Shown: piece by piece, positions 41,802 through 51,454 of the stretch | Numbering within the stretch: the stretch's first letter is position 1 | Layout: every line of letters starts with the position of its first letter | Source of the DNA: G963677485 sp942492855 | GTDB taxonomy: Bacteria; Armatimonadota; HRBIN16 | Direction: 5' to 3' | Length of the DNA: 64,000 bases | NCBI GenBank assembly: GCA_942492855.1 | Contig: OW818647.1 | Location: 3,286,001-3,350,000 of the forward strand | The notes under the pieces: generated by a model | Told to the model about the DNA's origin: nothing | What the model saw: the letters and a program-made list of their open reading frames with translations, nothing else | Database searches by the model: none | Position numbers and translations under genes: made by a program

Positions 41802-43955
41802 TCATTTTTCGCTCTCCGGACGGACCTGCAACAGCACCGAATCGCCCTTCTGCATGTCAAAGCTGAAGCTGCGTCCTGTGCCGAGGCTTTTGGCGGTAAG
41901 CGCATCCTGAACTTGGCTGTAGAAGGGTAGTCGGACGACCTTCCGTCCGTTGCTGGTGGCATGCAGGGCTACAAAGCCATTGCCTGCAATTGTGATGTTG
42001 TCTTGATCATTATAGATATGGACCCCAGCGTTTTGGGCGACATCCCTCAAGACACTGGTGGGAAGCTGCAGCACTCCTGCGTAAACGCTGGTGTAGCCCG
42101 GCATCATCTTTTGGGCCACTGCAATGGCGTCAGCACTGCCTGCGTAACGAGCGACAGAGGAGGCCTGTTTATCATCTACCGCATACATGGGCGATAATCC
42201 GGATTGGAGGGCATCGAACTTCTCGCCACTACCCTCAACCACGATATTGCCATCGACACCGGTGATCTGGCGAAGTGAGATGCCGGTCACTTTACTGACG
42301 TTCCCGGGCGTGATGGTGTCGCCAGTGATAATCCCTGGTGTATACATCCAGACGACAGTGCGGTTATTGTTGCATACCCTCTTCCGGAGTGCTGTAAGCT
42401 GCGCATTGCTGAGTTTGAACGCATTCATAATGATATACATTTTTGCCGGCGGTACCTTACCGGCTAGCAGATCATCCATCAGATACGTGCCAAACGGTGC
42501 TCCCATACGGTAGAGCCCGTACCGAGAACGCACCATCAAGCTGATATTGACGCCTTCGCTGCCCACACCATCCATGAATGGGTTCGCTGCCAGACCGCTC
42601 AGCTCATCCACAATCACTGCCACCTCAGGGGTATAACGGCTGAATGAAGGCAGACCAGTCTGGTATATGTCCGTCAGTTTACCGTTATGCTGCAGAAGCT
42701 CTTCACTGGCGTACATTCCATTACCAACAGGCTCCATCCACCAAAGACCGGCACCTCGTGTGAGGATGTGGGCGAAGTTCCTGGTCATGACGCCTACGGT
42801 CTGCCTCAAGTCATCACAGCGGCCTGGCGAGGCGTCTGGAGCGGTCATGAAGGTGCGGGTGTCGTCTTCAGTAAAGAAGATTTTGCCGTGTTCCTGCATC
42901 GAATCCACGATGCCCATGAATCGGCCTGATCCGCCTGGCTCTCTGTCGCCGTAGGAATACGGCGCACAGATACCATCGACATCTGGCGATTCGAGGAGCT
43001 TGCCCAGCGCGATATGGCCGCTTCGGGCCGATCCGCTTAGCTCCAGCGTGTAGCCGTAGAAGGCCAATGCTAACCTGTCGGGAACGGCATCCTTCACCGC
43101 CTTGCACATCTCCGCTACGCACTCAGCCATCGCCAGGTTTTGGTAGACGTCGAAGTCTAGTGCTTTCGCGTGGACTTGCGGGTCGCGGAAACTGCCGGAA
43201 GAGCTCGCAGTCCGTTCCGCATATGTGGGTACGGGAGCTGTGTCTAGTTTGACCGATGTATCGGCCCAGGCCTTCTGGAGGGCTTTGTCCGCCTTGTATT
43301 TCTTCCTCAGGTAAGCTCGAAAGCCGTCACGGGCCGGCGGTTCAAATCCTTGATCTTTGCCGTCCCAGAATCCTTCATAAAACCACTCTGCGGAGTTTTG
43401 CCCACAGACATGGTAGCCGATCATGTTGTTGGGATATTTCTTTTCCAGTATCGCGATGAGGTTGGCGATCTGTTTGGCTGCCGCCTTGCGCCAGACCTTC
43501 GAGTGGATGCTGGCGAGGCCTTTCGTACCGTCCTGGTACAGCATGATCTCATCAGGGTGTTGTGCAGCCCACCATGCCGGGGGCTGGTCTACTGGAAAAC
43601 GGGGGATCAACAGGGCGTTTGGGTTTGCCTTCACGATGGAGTCCATCCAGTATTCGATGTCTGTGCCGGCAAGAGTGGGCGTTTCTCCATCCTTGGTCCA
43701 CGGGATGCCCCACAGAGTGGGCGAGACGATGTTGATACCGCTCTGTGCGGCCCACTTGACTTGCTTTTGGGCAAGGGTGTTGTCGCCCATGATGCCTACC
43801 TGCAATAGGGCAGGGGCTGTGGGCTGACCGTTGATCATCAATACAGGTCCGGCAGGTGTTTTTACCACCGACGCCTTGTTTGCTGCCGTTGCGTGCGAAC
43901 ATGTGAACATTGTGTATGCCCCCAATAGAAGTGCAGGTAGGATGTACCTTTTCAT
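41802..43955 (-). CDS. secreted GH42-like (clan GH-A) glycoside hydrolase
   Basis: A 717-residue exported protein with a clean signal peptide (MKRYILPALLLGAYTMFTCSHATA). Residues ~45-420 look like a clan GH-A TIM barrel of beta-galactosidase type: GINIVSPTLWGIPW, LIPRFPVDQPPAWW, IGYHVCGQNSAEWFY (position of the acid/base) and KIFFTEDDTRTF (position of the nucleophile). A second domain (~440-620) resembles the flavodoxin-like middle domain of GH42 enzymes (YTPEVAVIVDELSG, GLYRMGAPFGTYLMDDLL), and a small beta-domain ends the protein. The NE pair normally at the acid/base is not evident, so family and activity are tentative. CGAGGAG precedes the ATG. Located away from other sugar genes except the two GH36 genes divergent to it. 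Confidence 0.75.
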   Translation of the reverse strand: MKRYILPALLLGAYTMFTCSHATAANKASVVKTPAGPVLMINGQPTAPALLQVGIMGDNTLAQKQVKWAAQSGINIVSPTLWGIPWTKDGETPTLAGTDIEYWMDSIVKANPNALLIPRFPVDQPPAWWAAQHPDEIMLYQDGTKGLASIHSKVWRKAAAKQIANLIAILEKKYPNNMIGYHVCGQNSAEWFYEGFWDGKDQGFEPPARDGFRAYLRKKYKADKALQKAWADTSVKLDTAPVPTYAERTASSSGSFRDPQVHAKALDFDVYQNLAMAECVAEMCKAVKDAVPDRLALAFYGYTLELSGSARSGHIALGKLLESPDVDGICAPYSYGDREPGGSGRFMGIVDSMQEHGKIFFTEDDTRTFMTAPDASPGRCDDLRQTVGVMTRNFAHILTRGAGLWWMEPVGNGMYASEELLQHNGKLTDIYQTGLPSFSRYTPEVAVIVDELSGLAANPFMDGVGSEGVNISLMVRSRYGLYRMGAPFGTYLMDDLLAGKVPPAKMYIIMNAFKLSNAQLTALRKRVCNNNRTVVWMYTPGIITGDTITPGNVSKVTGISLRQITGVDGNIVVEGSGEKFDALQSGLSPMYAVDDKQASSVARYAGSADAIAVAQKMMPGYTSVYAGVLQLPTSVLRDVAQNAGVHIYNDQDNITIAGNGFVALHATSNGRKVVRLPFYSQVQDALTAKSLGTGRSFSFDMQKGDSVLLQVRPESEK

Positions 43956-44284
43956 GAGTTCTCCTCGAGTGCGATGTAGAACCGTGTGTTACGGTCGGCT
44001 TCGTGTATATATACTTACGCCTTCATGGTGCCAATCCCTGCATAAGGCTCAAGAGGGGGTAGGTCAGTGGAGGTATAACACGAATCCAGGACGATAACAC
44101 AAGCCATGTGATCATCCTGAAAATGTGTTATGATCAGATGATATGGTGGATCACAGAGACATTCGCAAACACAGGGATGCTGTTTTTGGGGTGACCATTC
44201 AGCTCTGGATGAGGTTAGTCCAAGCTGCCGCGGGTATAGTCGCTAGTCTATTACCCTCAAATATAGATTGGGGTTATGCGTTCT

Positions 44285-44345
44285 AAATCAATACATTCCG
44301 CCATACCACGCGCTAAAGCACAGTCTATTACCCACAAATAGGGTC
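44285..44345. repeat. family B fragment
   Basis: TACATTCCGCCATACCACGC, then GCTAAAGCACAGTCTATTACCCACAAATA. The same words open the copy at 60205 and, inverted, close the copy near 36802. The bases 43956-44284 hold the start region of the hydrolase gene and an 8-bp inverted repeat ATAACACA/TGTGTTAT (44094-44131). Confidence 0.7.
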
Positions 44346-44361
44346 TACACGATGGTGATCA

Positions 44362-44600
44362 TCCGGGCACCCACGAAGTGGGTAAGATTCCTTATAGCCA
44401 GGGGTGAGCGAAGCGATACCCCTGGTTGACATTGCTGATTCCCTACCCCGAAGTGGGTCGAACCGTATTTCGGAAGATCAATGATCATGAGACCAGATTC
44501 GACCCACGTTCGTGGGTAGATATATTGGGTCGCCTTCAACGGGTTACGCTTCGCTCACCCGTGGCTATAAGGAATCTAACCCATTCCATGGGTGGCCGGA
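44362..44600. repeat. inverted-repeat hairpin element, family A, copy 2
   Basis: Same design as the 6.8 kb copy: left arm TCCGGGCACCCACGAAGTGG, GATTCCTTATAGCCAGGGGTGAGCG, a hairpin closing at ATACCCCTGG, CCCCGAAGTGGGTCGAACC; spacer; right arm GACCCACGTTCGTGGGT, GGGTTACGCTTCGCTCACCC, TGGCTATAAGGAATC, ending TGGCCGGA. Small hairpin stems differ between copies by compensating changes (CCACGGG versus CCAGGGG), so pairing is kept. Confidence 0.8.
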
Positions 44601-44675
44601 CCATGTGTAGCACATTACTTTTCTGGTTATACCGATACTCAAAAACCAACATGGAGATGTGGGTAATAGACTAAC

Positions 44676-44885
44676 ATTTATGTCGCGGCACATGGTCGAT
44701 ACGATCCCAATCTGGATTTGTGGGTAATAGACTGCGCTAAAGCACATGGCTATTGACCTGCCAAGCCTGCTGAAGCAGGCTGCATGGCTTCGCCCTGTAA
44801 GTATGCGGTTGAAATACGGTGGCTGCACCCAGACTGCTTTAGCAGGCTTGTTGATCAATAGCCGAGACATTTATGTCGCGGAATC
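44676..44885. repeat. family B repeat, full copy
   Basis: About 210 bp with GTCGCGGCACATGGTCGATA, GCTAAAGCACATGGCTATTG, GCCAAGCCTGCTGAAGCAGG, GGCTTCGCCCTGT, CCAGACTGCTTTAGCAGGCT and AATAGCCGAGACATTTATGT. The copy at 60205-60366 shares the last ~145 bp with high identity. The CCTGCTGAAGCAGG and GACTGCTTTAGCAGGC parts are hairpins, and CTATTGAC...GTCAATAG-type words enclose them. Confidence 0.75.
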
Positions 44886-44929
44886 GGAGGCACATATACC
44901 TGATTTTCATATGTGGGTAATATACTGGT

Positions 44930-45290
44930 ATGGTCACCCCGTGAACGGGGTTCCCTGCACCGCGCTTCTGACGAGCCGTAGCCCGCAAGCGGGCGCAGGT
45001 GCCCTTCCCAACGCCCGCCGGAACGCGGGCCGGTATTGATGAGCGATGGGTGACAGTGCCCGTACCGGGACGAAGTCACGGACGGGCTACCGAACCCATC
45101 ACCAGAGGCCGGTGGTGTGTATCGCAGCTGATCAGCCACACTGCCACCTGTATATTCACCCACACGACTACGTTCCGGGAGCTGACGCTTGGGGAACTGC
45201 GTCCAGTGCGGGTTCCTGCACCGCGCGGCTGATCAATAGCGGCCGGTGTCGCTTCGCTCCAGCCGGCGTATGGATACCCATATCACCCGT
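44930..45290. repeat. mosaic of short hairpins, scaffold E copy 2
   Basis: Matches the scaffold at 9772-10070: GTCACCCCGTGAACGGGGTT, CCCTGCACCGCG, AGCCCGCAAGCGGGCGCAGG, GATGAGCGATGGGTGACAG, then ACCCATCACCAG and GTGTGTATCGCAGCTGATCA. The hairpins placed between these words differ from those of the first copy, and the GTGTG(A/T)ATCGCAG word comes at the other end. A partial second copy (GTGCGGGTTCCTGCACCGCG) follows near 45210. No gene here; ~95 bases remain before the next start codon. Confidence 0.65.
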
Positions 45291-45384
45291 CGACCATTGC
45301 GAGTGAACACTGCCAGAGCTGAGTGGTAACGAAAAACCAACTTCGCCGTCAATTTTCGAATGTGAAACACGTCTGGAGAAACTA

Positions 45385-47352
45385 ATGCACCATTCGATCA
45401 TTCCTGTCCCATTCGTGCCCGTATCCTGCGATGTGGAGGGCCATGCGCTGAGTATCAAGGCGGGTAGCATCGCAGCCATAGAAAACTGCCATCCGGCACT
45501 TTTCTGGAGATATTCTGGCGAGGTTGACTGGCAGTACACCGTCGCAGAGACGCTGACTGTAGTTGAACAGCATGCAGAAAGTCTGCGCGTGCAGGTTCAG
45601 TTGGGTGCGTTCACCGCTAAATTTGCATTTATTAGGTCTGCCGATCCGAGCGTGCTTCGAATGTCGGCTATCCTTACTAGCCACGAAACTCGGACCGTGG
45701 AGCTGGCTCGGTTTTGCTACTTGACCGGCGAACTGCCAACAGAGATGGGCTTTCTAGAGCTTGAGGGGCCAACCGAAAAGCCGATCCTGCGTCACCACGG
45801 TGACGCCATACCACCATACCGAACAACCGTTGAGGAGCTTTGGATGAGCATGGGTGTGCAGTGGCTCAGGCTGTCGGATGTCATCCATGATTCGCCAGGG
45901 TGGGCTGTGTCAAAGGACGTCGCAGCGTTCATCCCCGACTGGCACAGCGAAGGATGGGGGATTGGCTTCATGGTTCCAGGCACCGCTTTTGGTGAGATCG
46001 GGTATCACGTCGCAGGTGATCGGTCAGACTTCTACATCGGAGTATTGCTGGATAACATCGTGCTGGAGCCTGGCGAAGAGCGCGTGATGGAAAGTGCGAT
46101 CATGTGGTACGGGGACTGGCAGCAAGGATTGAAGCTGTGGGCGAAGTGCTGTGCCGAAGTCGCGGGAGTGGGTGAGTTGAAGCCTCCTCTCACGGGATAT
46201 TGCTCATGGTATCAAACATTCAATGGAATCACTCCCGAAGAGATACTGCGGGCGGCTAATGAGTTTGCCGATTGGCCGATTTCGGCGGGAGGTCGGACCA
46301 TCCAGATCGACGATGGCTTTCAGATCAGTCCCGGCAACTGGCTGCCCAACGAGCGGTTTGCGGACACCTGGGCTGATCTGCCCGGTGCTATTTCCAGAAC
46401 CGGCTCGATCCCTGGCATCTGGCTGGCGCCTACGATGGTACATGAGGCCCATCCGATGGTGAACGATCACCCCGAATGGATACAGCGGGTGGGCGATGAG
46501 CCAGCCATCTACTTCTCCAACTGGGGCAAGACGTTCGTCATGGAGCCTGACCATTCCGAAGTGAAGAGATTCATCGCTGAGATACTGCGTGACTATGTAG
46601 CACAGGGTTGGCGGTACTTCAAGGTGGACTTTACTTATCCGGTCAGCACGGCTCGATCGGCATGGGACCGCAAGAAGACCTCGTTTGAGACTCTCAAGGA
46701 GCTCTATGGGCTGATGCGGAGGTGCCTTGGCGATGACATCTTGTTGTCTGCGTGTATCGGCATCCCTGGACGATACGCGCTGGGGAATGCCGATTTTGCA
46801 CGCCTGGGTGGAGATATCGGCTCCTCCTGGGAGGCGGTGATGCAGACTGTTCGGGCATGGCTGGTCTGGTCCTGCACTCACGGAGTATGGTGGCAAGGCG
46901 ATCCCGATGTGTTCATGATGAGGTCCGAAAACTCATCGTTGAATGCCGAGGAGAGCTTTCTGCTGACCGGTACCATCGGGCTGTTTGGCGGTATGTTCTT
47001 GACCTCGGACTTCCCTTCGCAATGGTCGGACGAAGCGAAGAGTGCGATGCTGGAGTTCTGGCAGCACAATGGCAAGAACAAGCCTTATGACTACCGGATA
47101 TGCTGGGACAGTCACCAGAATGTGCGCGCCTACCGCGTGAGCGTGAGCAGCGGCGATGAGATACTGCATGCTGTTGGTTTGTATAACTGGAGCGAAGAGG
47201 TGTGTGATATTGCGGTTACTCTTGCCGATGTTGGGTTGTGCTCCGACATCTCATGGAATCTGGGTGGTGAGGAGGTCTACCTAGAGGATGGTGTTCTGAT
47301 CGCCAAACAACAACCGCCTCACAGTTTGCGAATCGCACGCCTGGGGTTTTGA
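45385..47352 (+). CDS. GH36-type alpha-galactosidase (cytoplasmic)
   Basis: A 655-residue clan GH-D enzyme without signal peptide. The first ~250 residues form the beta-sandwich domain, the barrel begins near GYCSWYQTFNG (~residue 271). RTIQIDDGFQ holds the substrate-binding DD pair, YFKVDF contains the nucleophile Asp415, and RLGGDIGSSWE the acid/base Asp477, the same spacing as in known GH36 enzymes. It cleaves terminal alpha-galactose (raffinose-family or galactomannan sugars); activity on raffinose-synthase-like substrates cannot be excluded for this divergent branch. No clear ribosome binding site is near the ATG (only GGAG about nine bases upstream). Flanked by hairpin elements on both sides. 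Confidence 0.85.
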   Translation: MHHSIIPVPFVPVSCDVEGHALSIKAGSIAAIENCHPALFWRYSGEVDWQYTVAETLTVVEQHAESLRVQVQLGAFTAKFAFIRSADPSVLRMSAILTSHETRTVELARFCYLTGELPTEMGFLELEGPTEKPILRHHGDAIPPYRTTVEELWMSMGVQWLRLSDVIHDSPGWAVSKDVAAFIPDWHSEGWGIGFMVPGTAFGEIGYHVAGDRSDFYIGVLLDNIVLEPGEERVMESAIMWYGDWQQGLKLWAKCCAEVAGVGELKPPLTGYCSWYQTFNGITPEEILRAANEFADWPISAGGRTIQIDDGFQISPGNWLPNERFADTWADLPGAISRTGSIPGIWLAPTMVHEAHPMVNDHPEWIQRVGDEPAIYFSNWGKTFVMEPDHSEVKRFIAEILRDYVAQGWRYFKVDFTYPVSTARSAWDRKKTSFETLKELYGLMRRCLGDDILLSACIGIPGRYALGNADFARLGGDIGSSWEAVMQTVRAWLVWSCTHGVWWQGDPDVFMMRSENSSLNAEESFLLTGTIGLFGGMFLTSDFPSQWSDEAKSAMLEFWQHNGKNKPYDYRICWDSHQNVRAYRVSVSSGDEILHAVGLYNWSEEVCDIAVTLADVGLCSDISWNLGGEEVYLEDGVLIAKQQPPHSLRIARLGF

Positions 47353-47426
47353 GGGTGGTGTGCAGAAACTGCTCAGCCATAAGCGATGATCGCACATCAG
47401 TTCATGATCGGAAATGTAGCAGTAGC

Positions 47427-47640
47427 TTCCGGCACCCGCGAAGTGGGTAAGCGCTAGCGCAATCCGTGGAAGGCAACCAAAAACCGTCTACGAAGTGGGT
47501 CATCTTCGGTGACTTGACAATACGGCTACTGCGCATAGGTGCGACCCACTTCGGGGTAGGTATGGCGCGCGATTACCAGGGGTATCGCTCCGCTCACCCC
47601 TGGCTATAAGAATTGCTACCCACTTCGTGGGTGCCCGGAA
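47427..47640. repeat. inverted-repeat hairpin element, family A, copy 3
   Basis: Starts TTCCGGCACCCGCGAAGTGG and ends with the near-exact inverted form CCACTTCGTGGGTGCCCGGAA. Inner parts correspond to the other copies: CGACCCACTTCGGGGTAGG, ACCAGGGGTATCGCTCCGCT, CACCCCTGGCTATAAGAATT. The left arm is more degenerate than the right. The rest of the gap before the next gene (47641-47823) holds no recognised feature except the ribosome binding site region. Confidence 0.8.
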
Positions 47641-47823
47641 GGCCTGGTGCGTGATGGCGTTGCGCCTATGCAAAACAGACACTTGGCAGATTCATATTAT
47701 GGCTGAGTAGCTTCGGCGCGCAAATACTATTAGCTATGTGGTAAAAATAGATATATCGCTCCGGCATACGATTCGCAAGTGGTGATGATGAGAGCAATCG
47801 ACTAGCTTCCAGGGGGTGACGAG

Positions 47824-50232
47824 ATGGTCAATCCAGATTACTGTAACCAGTGGGTGGCGGCGGTCTTTCGTGGTGATGGCATCAGGTCGGTGCCTCTACT
47901 TGTCATCCGCCATGAAGACGGCATAGGCGAGACAAAGGCCAATGCTGGTGCCGCTGGTGGTGCGCTGAAGATAAACGGGGTGACCTACAAGCGCGGTATT
48001 GGCGTGAACAGTCACTCCGAACTAGTGCTATCGCTGCCAGAAGGGGCTGCACGGCTGCAGGCTGTGGTTGGGCTGGATGACAATGTTCGTGGGACCGGTG
48101 CCTCGGTGCAGTTCCATGTGCATGTGGACGGGAACGAGCGTCTGCGAACATCCGTCATGAAATCACCCTCCGTGCCTCTGTCGCTTGATATCCCTGTGGT
48201 TTCCGCGAAAGAAGTGCTATTGACCGTAAGTGATGGGGGAGATGGCCGCTCTTACGATCAGGCAATATGGGCCGATGCCAGGATCATCATGAAAGACGGA
48301 TCAATCATCTGGCTAGATGATCTTCTGGAGCAGTTCGCCCCGGAGCATGTTCTGCCGTTTGGCTTCTATCTGGGTGAGGTCTCTGGCCGAGATATCCTCG
48401 CCAGGAGCGAACGGACGGTATCGCCGATGTCAGTAGCTGGGCGTAGCCAGCAGCAGATAATCACCTTCCGCGATGCCGAATCTGGCTTGGAGATAAGCTG
48501 CCAGCTCACGCAATATCTGTCGCACCAGGCTGCGGAATGGGGTTTGAGTTTTACCAACACGGGCTCAGCCGATCTACCGGTGCTGAGTGCTGTCCACCCC
48601 CTGCATATGCCGATACGCTACAGCGGTACCCCTGAGTTGCACTGGTGCAAAGGGGGAGTGGCAGAGGCCGACGACTACCACCCCTATTCCGTATTGTTAA
48701 AGCCTGATCAAAAGCAGACTTTAGCCCCGAATGGGGGCCGCAGCAGTAATGGCGTGCTGCCCATGTTCAACCTTCAGATGGGCTCCGGCGGTGTTTTTGC
48801 AGCCGTCGGGTGGTCAGGGCAATGGCAAGCTGATGTGTGCCGTGTTCAGAGCGAAAGGGTGCTCCTCCAGGCTGGTCAGCAGGATTGCCGCATCGCCCTG
48901 AGGCCTGGTGAGAGCATCCGCACTCCTTCAGTGCTGCTGATGTTCTGGCAGGATTCGGACAGGTACCACGCCCACAACCGCTTTCGAAGACTGCTGGCGG
49001 AGTGCATCATACCTGCTCCGATCAAGACTAAATACCCTGTGCCCACTCAGGTGAATACTTGGTTCCCTGTTGGCGATGATGGCGGCAAGGCGACCGAGCA
49101 AAACCAGTTGGATATCGCTAAGAGCTATCAATCGATGGGTATCGACTATCTGGTGATTGACGCCGGATGGTATGGCGGACCCGACTGGGGGAGCAGTGTT
49201 GGTGACTGGAACGTCCGTAAAGACAGCTTCCCCCGCGGACTTGGTCCGGTGGCGCGCCAACTGAAGCAACAGAACATGGGTCTGGGCCTGTGGCTGGAGC
49301 CGGAAAGGGCGTTCGCTGGGTCGAAACTGGAGCGTGAGCATCCTGACTGGATGGTGACGCTAGGGGATTCGCCGCACCGGATGGTAAATCTGGGACTGGC
49401 AGATGTGCAGCAGTGGTTCATCGATTTGGTGAGCGGGTTGATCGATGAGAATGGGCTGAGCTACTTCCGCCATGACTTTAACTTCGACCCGCTGCCTTAC
49501 TGGCAGAAGATGGACACACCCGGGCGTGAAGGGCTTTCGGAGATACGCTACATCGAAGGGCTTTATCGGGTGCTCGACCAGTTGCGGAACAAGTATCCAC
49601 AGGTGCTGTTTGAAGGCTGTGCCAGCGGAGGTCGACGGATTGACATCGAGACGATGCGGCGCAACCATATGTACTGGAAAAGTGATCTGTATGGTGAGTT
49701 GACATCCAACCAGAACCACGTGTCGGGCATGAATCTGTTCCTGCCAGGCGGGTTCTTGAATACGCCACTGCTAGTGCTCGATGATGACCCATATGCGCTG
49801 CGCAGCCAGTTCAGCAGCGCCCTCTGCCTGGGTTGGGATGCGCGCCAACCGCAGCAGGGGCCATACCCTAAATCGGGTTACCGTGCTGATTGGGCCAAGC
49901 GATATATGGCAGAGTTTGTGCAGCTATCTGAGTATGCCAAGGCTGACTTCTACCCGCTGACGAAATATCACACTGACGACGACCAGTGGGTAGCCTGGCA
50001 GTTCCATCGGCCAGAGACGGGTGATGGGATTGTGATCTGCCTGCGTCGACCCGAAAGCCAGATCGTAAGCATGGAGCTTTCGCTGCACCAGATGAAGCCC
50101 AAACAGCGATATGAGTGGAAGGTGGAGGGTCAGCATACCCACACTATGACGGGTGTACAGATGGAGGCGTTGCGGTTGAGCATTGAGACCCGCCCGGGAA
50201 GCCTGCTGTGCCGCTACCGAAAAGTGCGGTGA
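47824..50232 (+). CDS. GH36 alpha-galactosidase with N-terminal NPCBM domain
   Basis: An 802-residue enzyme. Residues ~20-165 are an NPCBM-type carbohydrate-binding module (YKRGIGVNSHSELVLSLP, FHVHVDGNERL), normally on secreted glycosidases, although no signal peptide is seen here. From ~170 the GH36 beta-sandwich and barrel follow: VIDAGWYGGPDWG, LGLWLEPERAF, the nucleophile Asp551 in YFRHDFN, FEGCASGGRRID and the acid/base Asp621 in YWKSDLYGE. All essential residues are present. A GGGGG-containing ribosome binding site precedes the ATG. It is separated from the other GH36 gene by a hairpin element. The two enzymes are not close paralogs and probably attack different alpha-galactosides. Confidence 0.9.
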   Translation: MVNPDYCNQWVAAVFRGDGIRSVPLLVIRHEDGIGETKANAGAAGGALKINGVTYKRGIGVNSHSELVLSLPEGAARLQAVVGLDDNVRGTGASVQFHVHVDGNERLRTSVMKSPSVPLSLDIPVVSAKEVLLTVSDGGDGRSYDQAIWADARIIMKDGSIIWLDDLLEQFAPEHVLPFGFYLGEVSGRDILARSERTVSPMSVAGRSQQQIITFRDAESGLEISCQLTQYLSHQAAEWGLSFTNTGSADLPVLSAVHPLHMPIRYSGTPELHWCKGGVAEADDYHPYSVLLKPDQKQTLAPNGGRSSNGVLPMFNLQMGSGGVFAAVGWSGQWQADVCRVQSERVLLQAGQQDCRIALRPGESIRTPSVLLMFWQDSDRYHAHNRFRRLLAECIIPAPIKTKYPVPTQVNTWFPVGDDGGKATEQNQLDIAKSYQSMGIDYLVIDAGWYGGPDWGSSVGDWNVRKDSFPRGLGPVARQLKQQNMGLGLWLEPERAFAGSKLEREHPDWMVTLGDSPHRMVNLGLADVQQWFIDLVSGLIDENGLSYFRHDFNFDPLPYWQKMDTPGREGLSEIRYIEGLYRVLDQLRNKYPQVLFEGCASGGRRIDIETMRRNHMYWKSDLYGELTSNQNHVSGMNLFLPGGFLNTPLLVLDDDPYALRSQFSSALCLGWDARQPQQGPYPKSGYRADWAKRYMAEFVQLSEYAKADFYPLTKYHTDDDQWVAWQFHRPETGDGIVICLRRPESQIVSMELSLHQMKPKQRYEWKVEGQHTHTMTGVQMEALRLSIETRPGSLLCRYRKVR

Positions 50233-50251
50233 GGGAGATGGGGCCTGAGTA

Positions 50252-51138
50252 TCAACCCTCTTCCAGAGCGGCCTGGAGGTCACTTTCATGAATGATCTGC
50301 AGTTTGTCAGAATGTTTTGGACACTAATGGCATCGCCAACTTTGCGACCGAAGCAATGGTATTGCCAGCCCATGTTTCGTTTAGCGCAGATCACGAGATA
50401 ATCGAGCTCCTCGGAGACAGCGTGGCACACGATTCCGTGCCTTTCTGTGACGGCTTGTGCGAGGGTGTGGTGTGAATGTCTCTCACCGTGTCCGGTGAAA
50501 CAGAACCGGTGCTGCGCAATGATAATGTTAGGGTTTTTGGCGCATACATCATCTACAAGCACCGGTGGCGAGCTCTTTAGGGAGCCGGTGGTGTTGTTGT
50601 CATTCGCAGCGATCTGTGCGAAACAGTCGACCAGGAAGTCGTGCTCCTGGGAATCAAGTTTACCATCAAGCATGGCCCGTTCGATGATTTGGTCGACACG
50701 ATCGTATGGCCAGCAGTTGTGGAGGTGGGCATGGTCATGCAGCCATCCGCGCAACCCGTTGAATTCCAGATCGTTAATCTTCAGGTCGGCGGAGATACCT
50801 CCGAGGATTCCTTCCAGCATACGCAGGTCGTGTTGAATCTGGGTAGTGTATTGCGGGTCACCCATTTGTTCGCAAAGCCAGAGGATGTCCAGCAGATAGT
50901 GGTGCGATAGCTGGCGTGAGGCACATGCTTCCGTCAACACCGGGACCAGCTCCGTGAATGGGTGCAGGTGTTCATTTCCGCGAAGCTCATCGAGCCAGCA
51001 TTCGAGGTGGCCCCACTCGAGTTCATTCACAATTCCATCAATGCAAACACCTTGGATAGTTCCCGCTAAAGTGTATAGGATCTTTTCCAGGCACTCAGGG
51101 GTTGTGGCGTGCGTCGTGGGTGTGCGAGCAGGGATCAT
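50252..51138 (-). pseudogene. BRCT-domain protein, frameshifted paralog
   Basis: Two helical repeats (LAGTIQGVCIDGIV..., LEGILGGISADLKIND...) are followed by a BRCT domain (HRFCFTGHGERHSHHTLAQA, YLVICAKRNMGWQYHCFGRK). After GRKVGDAISVQ the frame runs on for ~130 residues antisense to the GH36 gene, but the next frame gives DKLQIIHESDLQAALEEG and a stop at 50252, matching the end of the intact paralog (PIIIVHESDLLDATY). Adding one A to the A-run at 50315-50318 restores a protein of the same length as the paralog and leaves 19 bases between the convergent genes. The disruption is therefore a one-base loss, real or a sequencing error. I use ATG 51138 with GGAGG upstream; TTG 51156 is an alternative. 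Confidence 0.8.
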
Positions 51139-51392
51139 AGTGGTGTCGTCCTCCAAGCATGGCGTGGTAATGATATCCTACCACATGCGGGCAGCTTGTG
51201 TGGGTGTCGACGAGTTGAGGAGATGGCACCATGCTTTAAGTGGGCATGGCTTCAATGTATCCGGTTATTGGATTTGGCTTGTGTAGGGGCAGAACGATGT
51301 TCACGACAGCCGATTATCGATGGTGGCATTTGGTGGCTGCTCTACAGACCGCTCTGCCAGCATAGCCGAATGCTGTGAAAAAATAACCGTTC

Positions 51393-51436
51393 CTAAAATC
51401 AAGCCACACCCACGTAAAGCAAGAAGTGAGTGTGGC
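51393..51436 (-). terminator. terminator of the intact BRCT gene
   Basis: On the minus strand GCCACACTCAC pairs with GTGGGTGTGGC (one G-U pair) and is followed by TTGATTTT, 19 bases after the stop codon. The rest of the 51139-51454 gap carries upstream sequence of the frameshifted paralog and no other feature I recognise. Confidence 0.65.
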
Positions 51437-51454
51437 ATAATGGTGAGCCATACA

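Noticed and set aside
44426..45306. Several ORFs of 77-102 codons between the hydrolase and GH36 genes
   Set aside because: They run through hairpin repeats, differ between repeat copies and have no family features.
49924..50251. C-terminal ~130 residues of the long BRCT frame, antisense to the GH36 gene
   Set aside because: They arise from the frameshift; the paralog has no such tail and the sequence is antisense to conserved GH36 coding.
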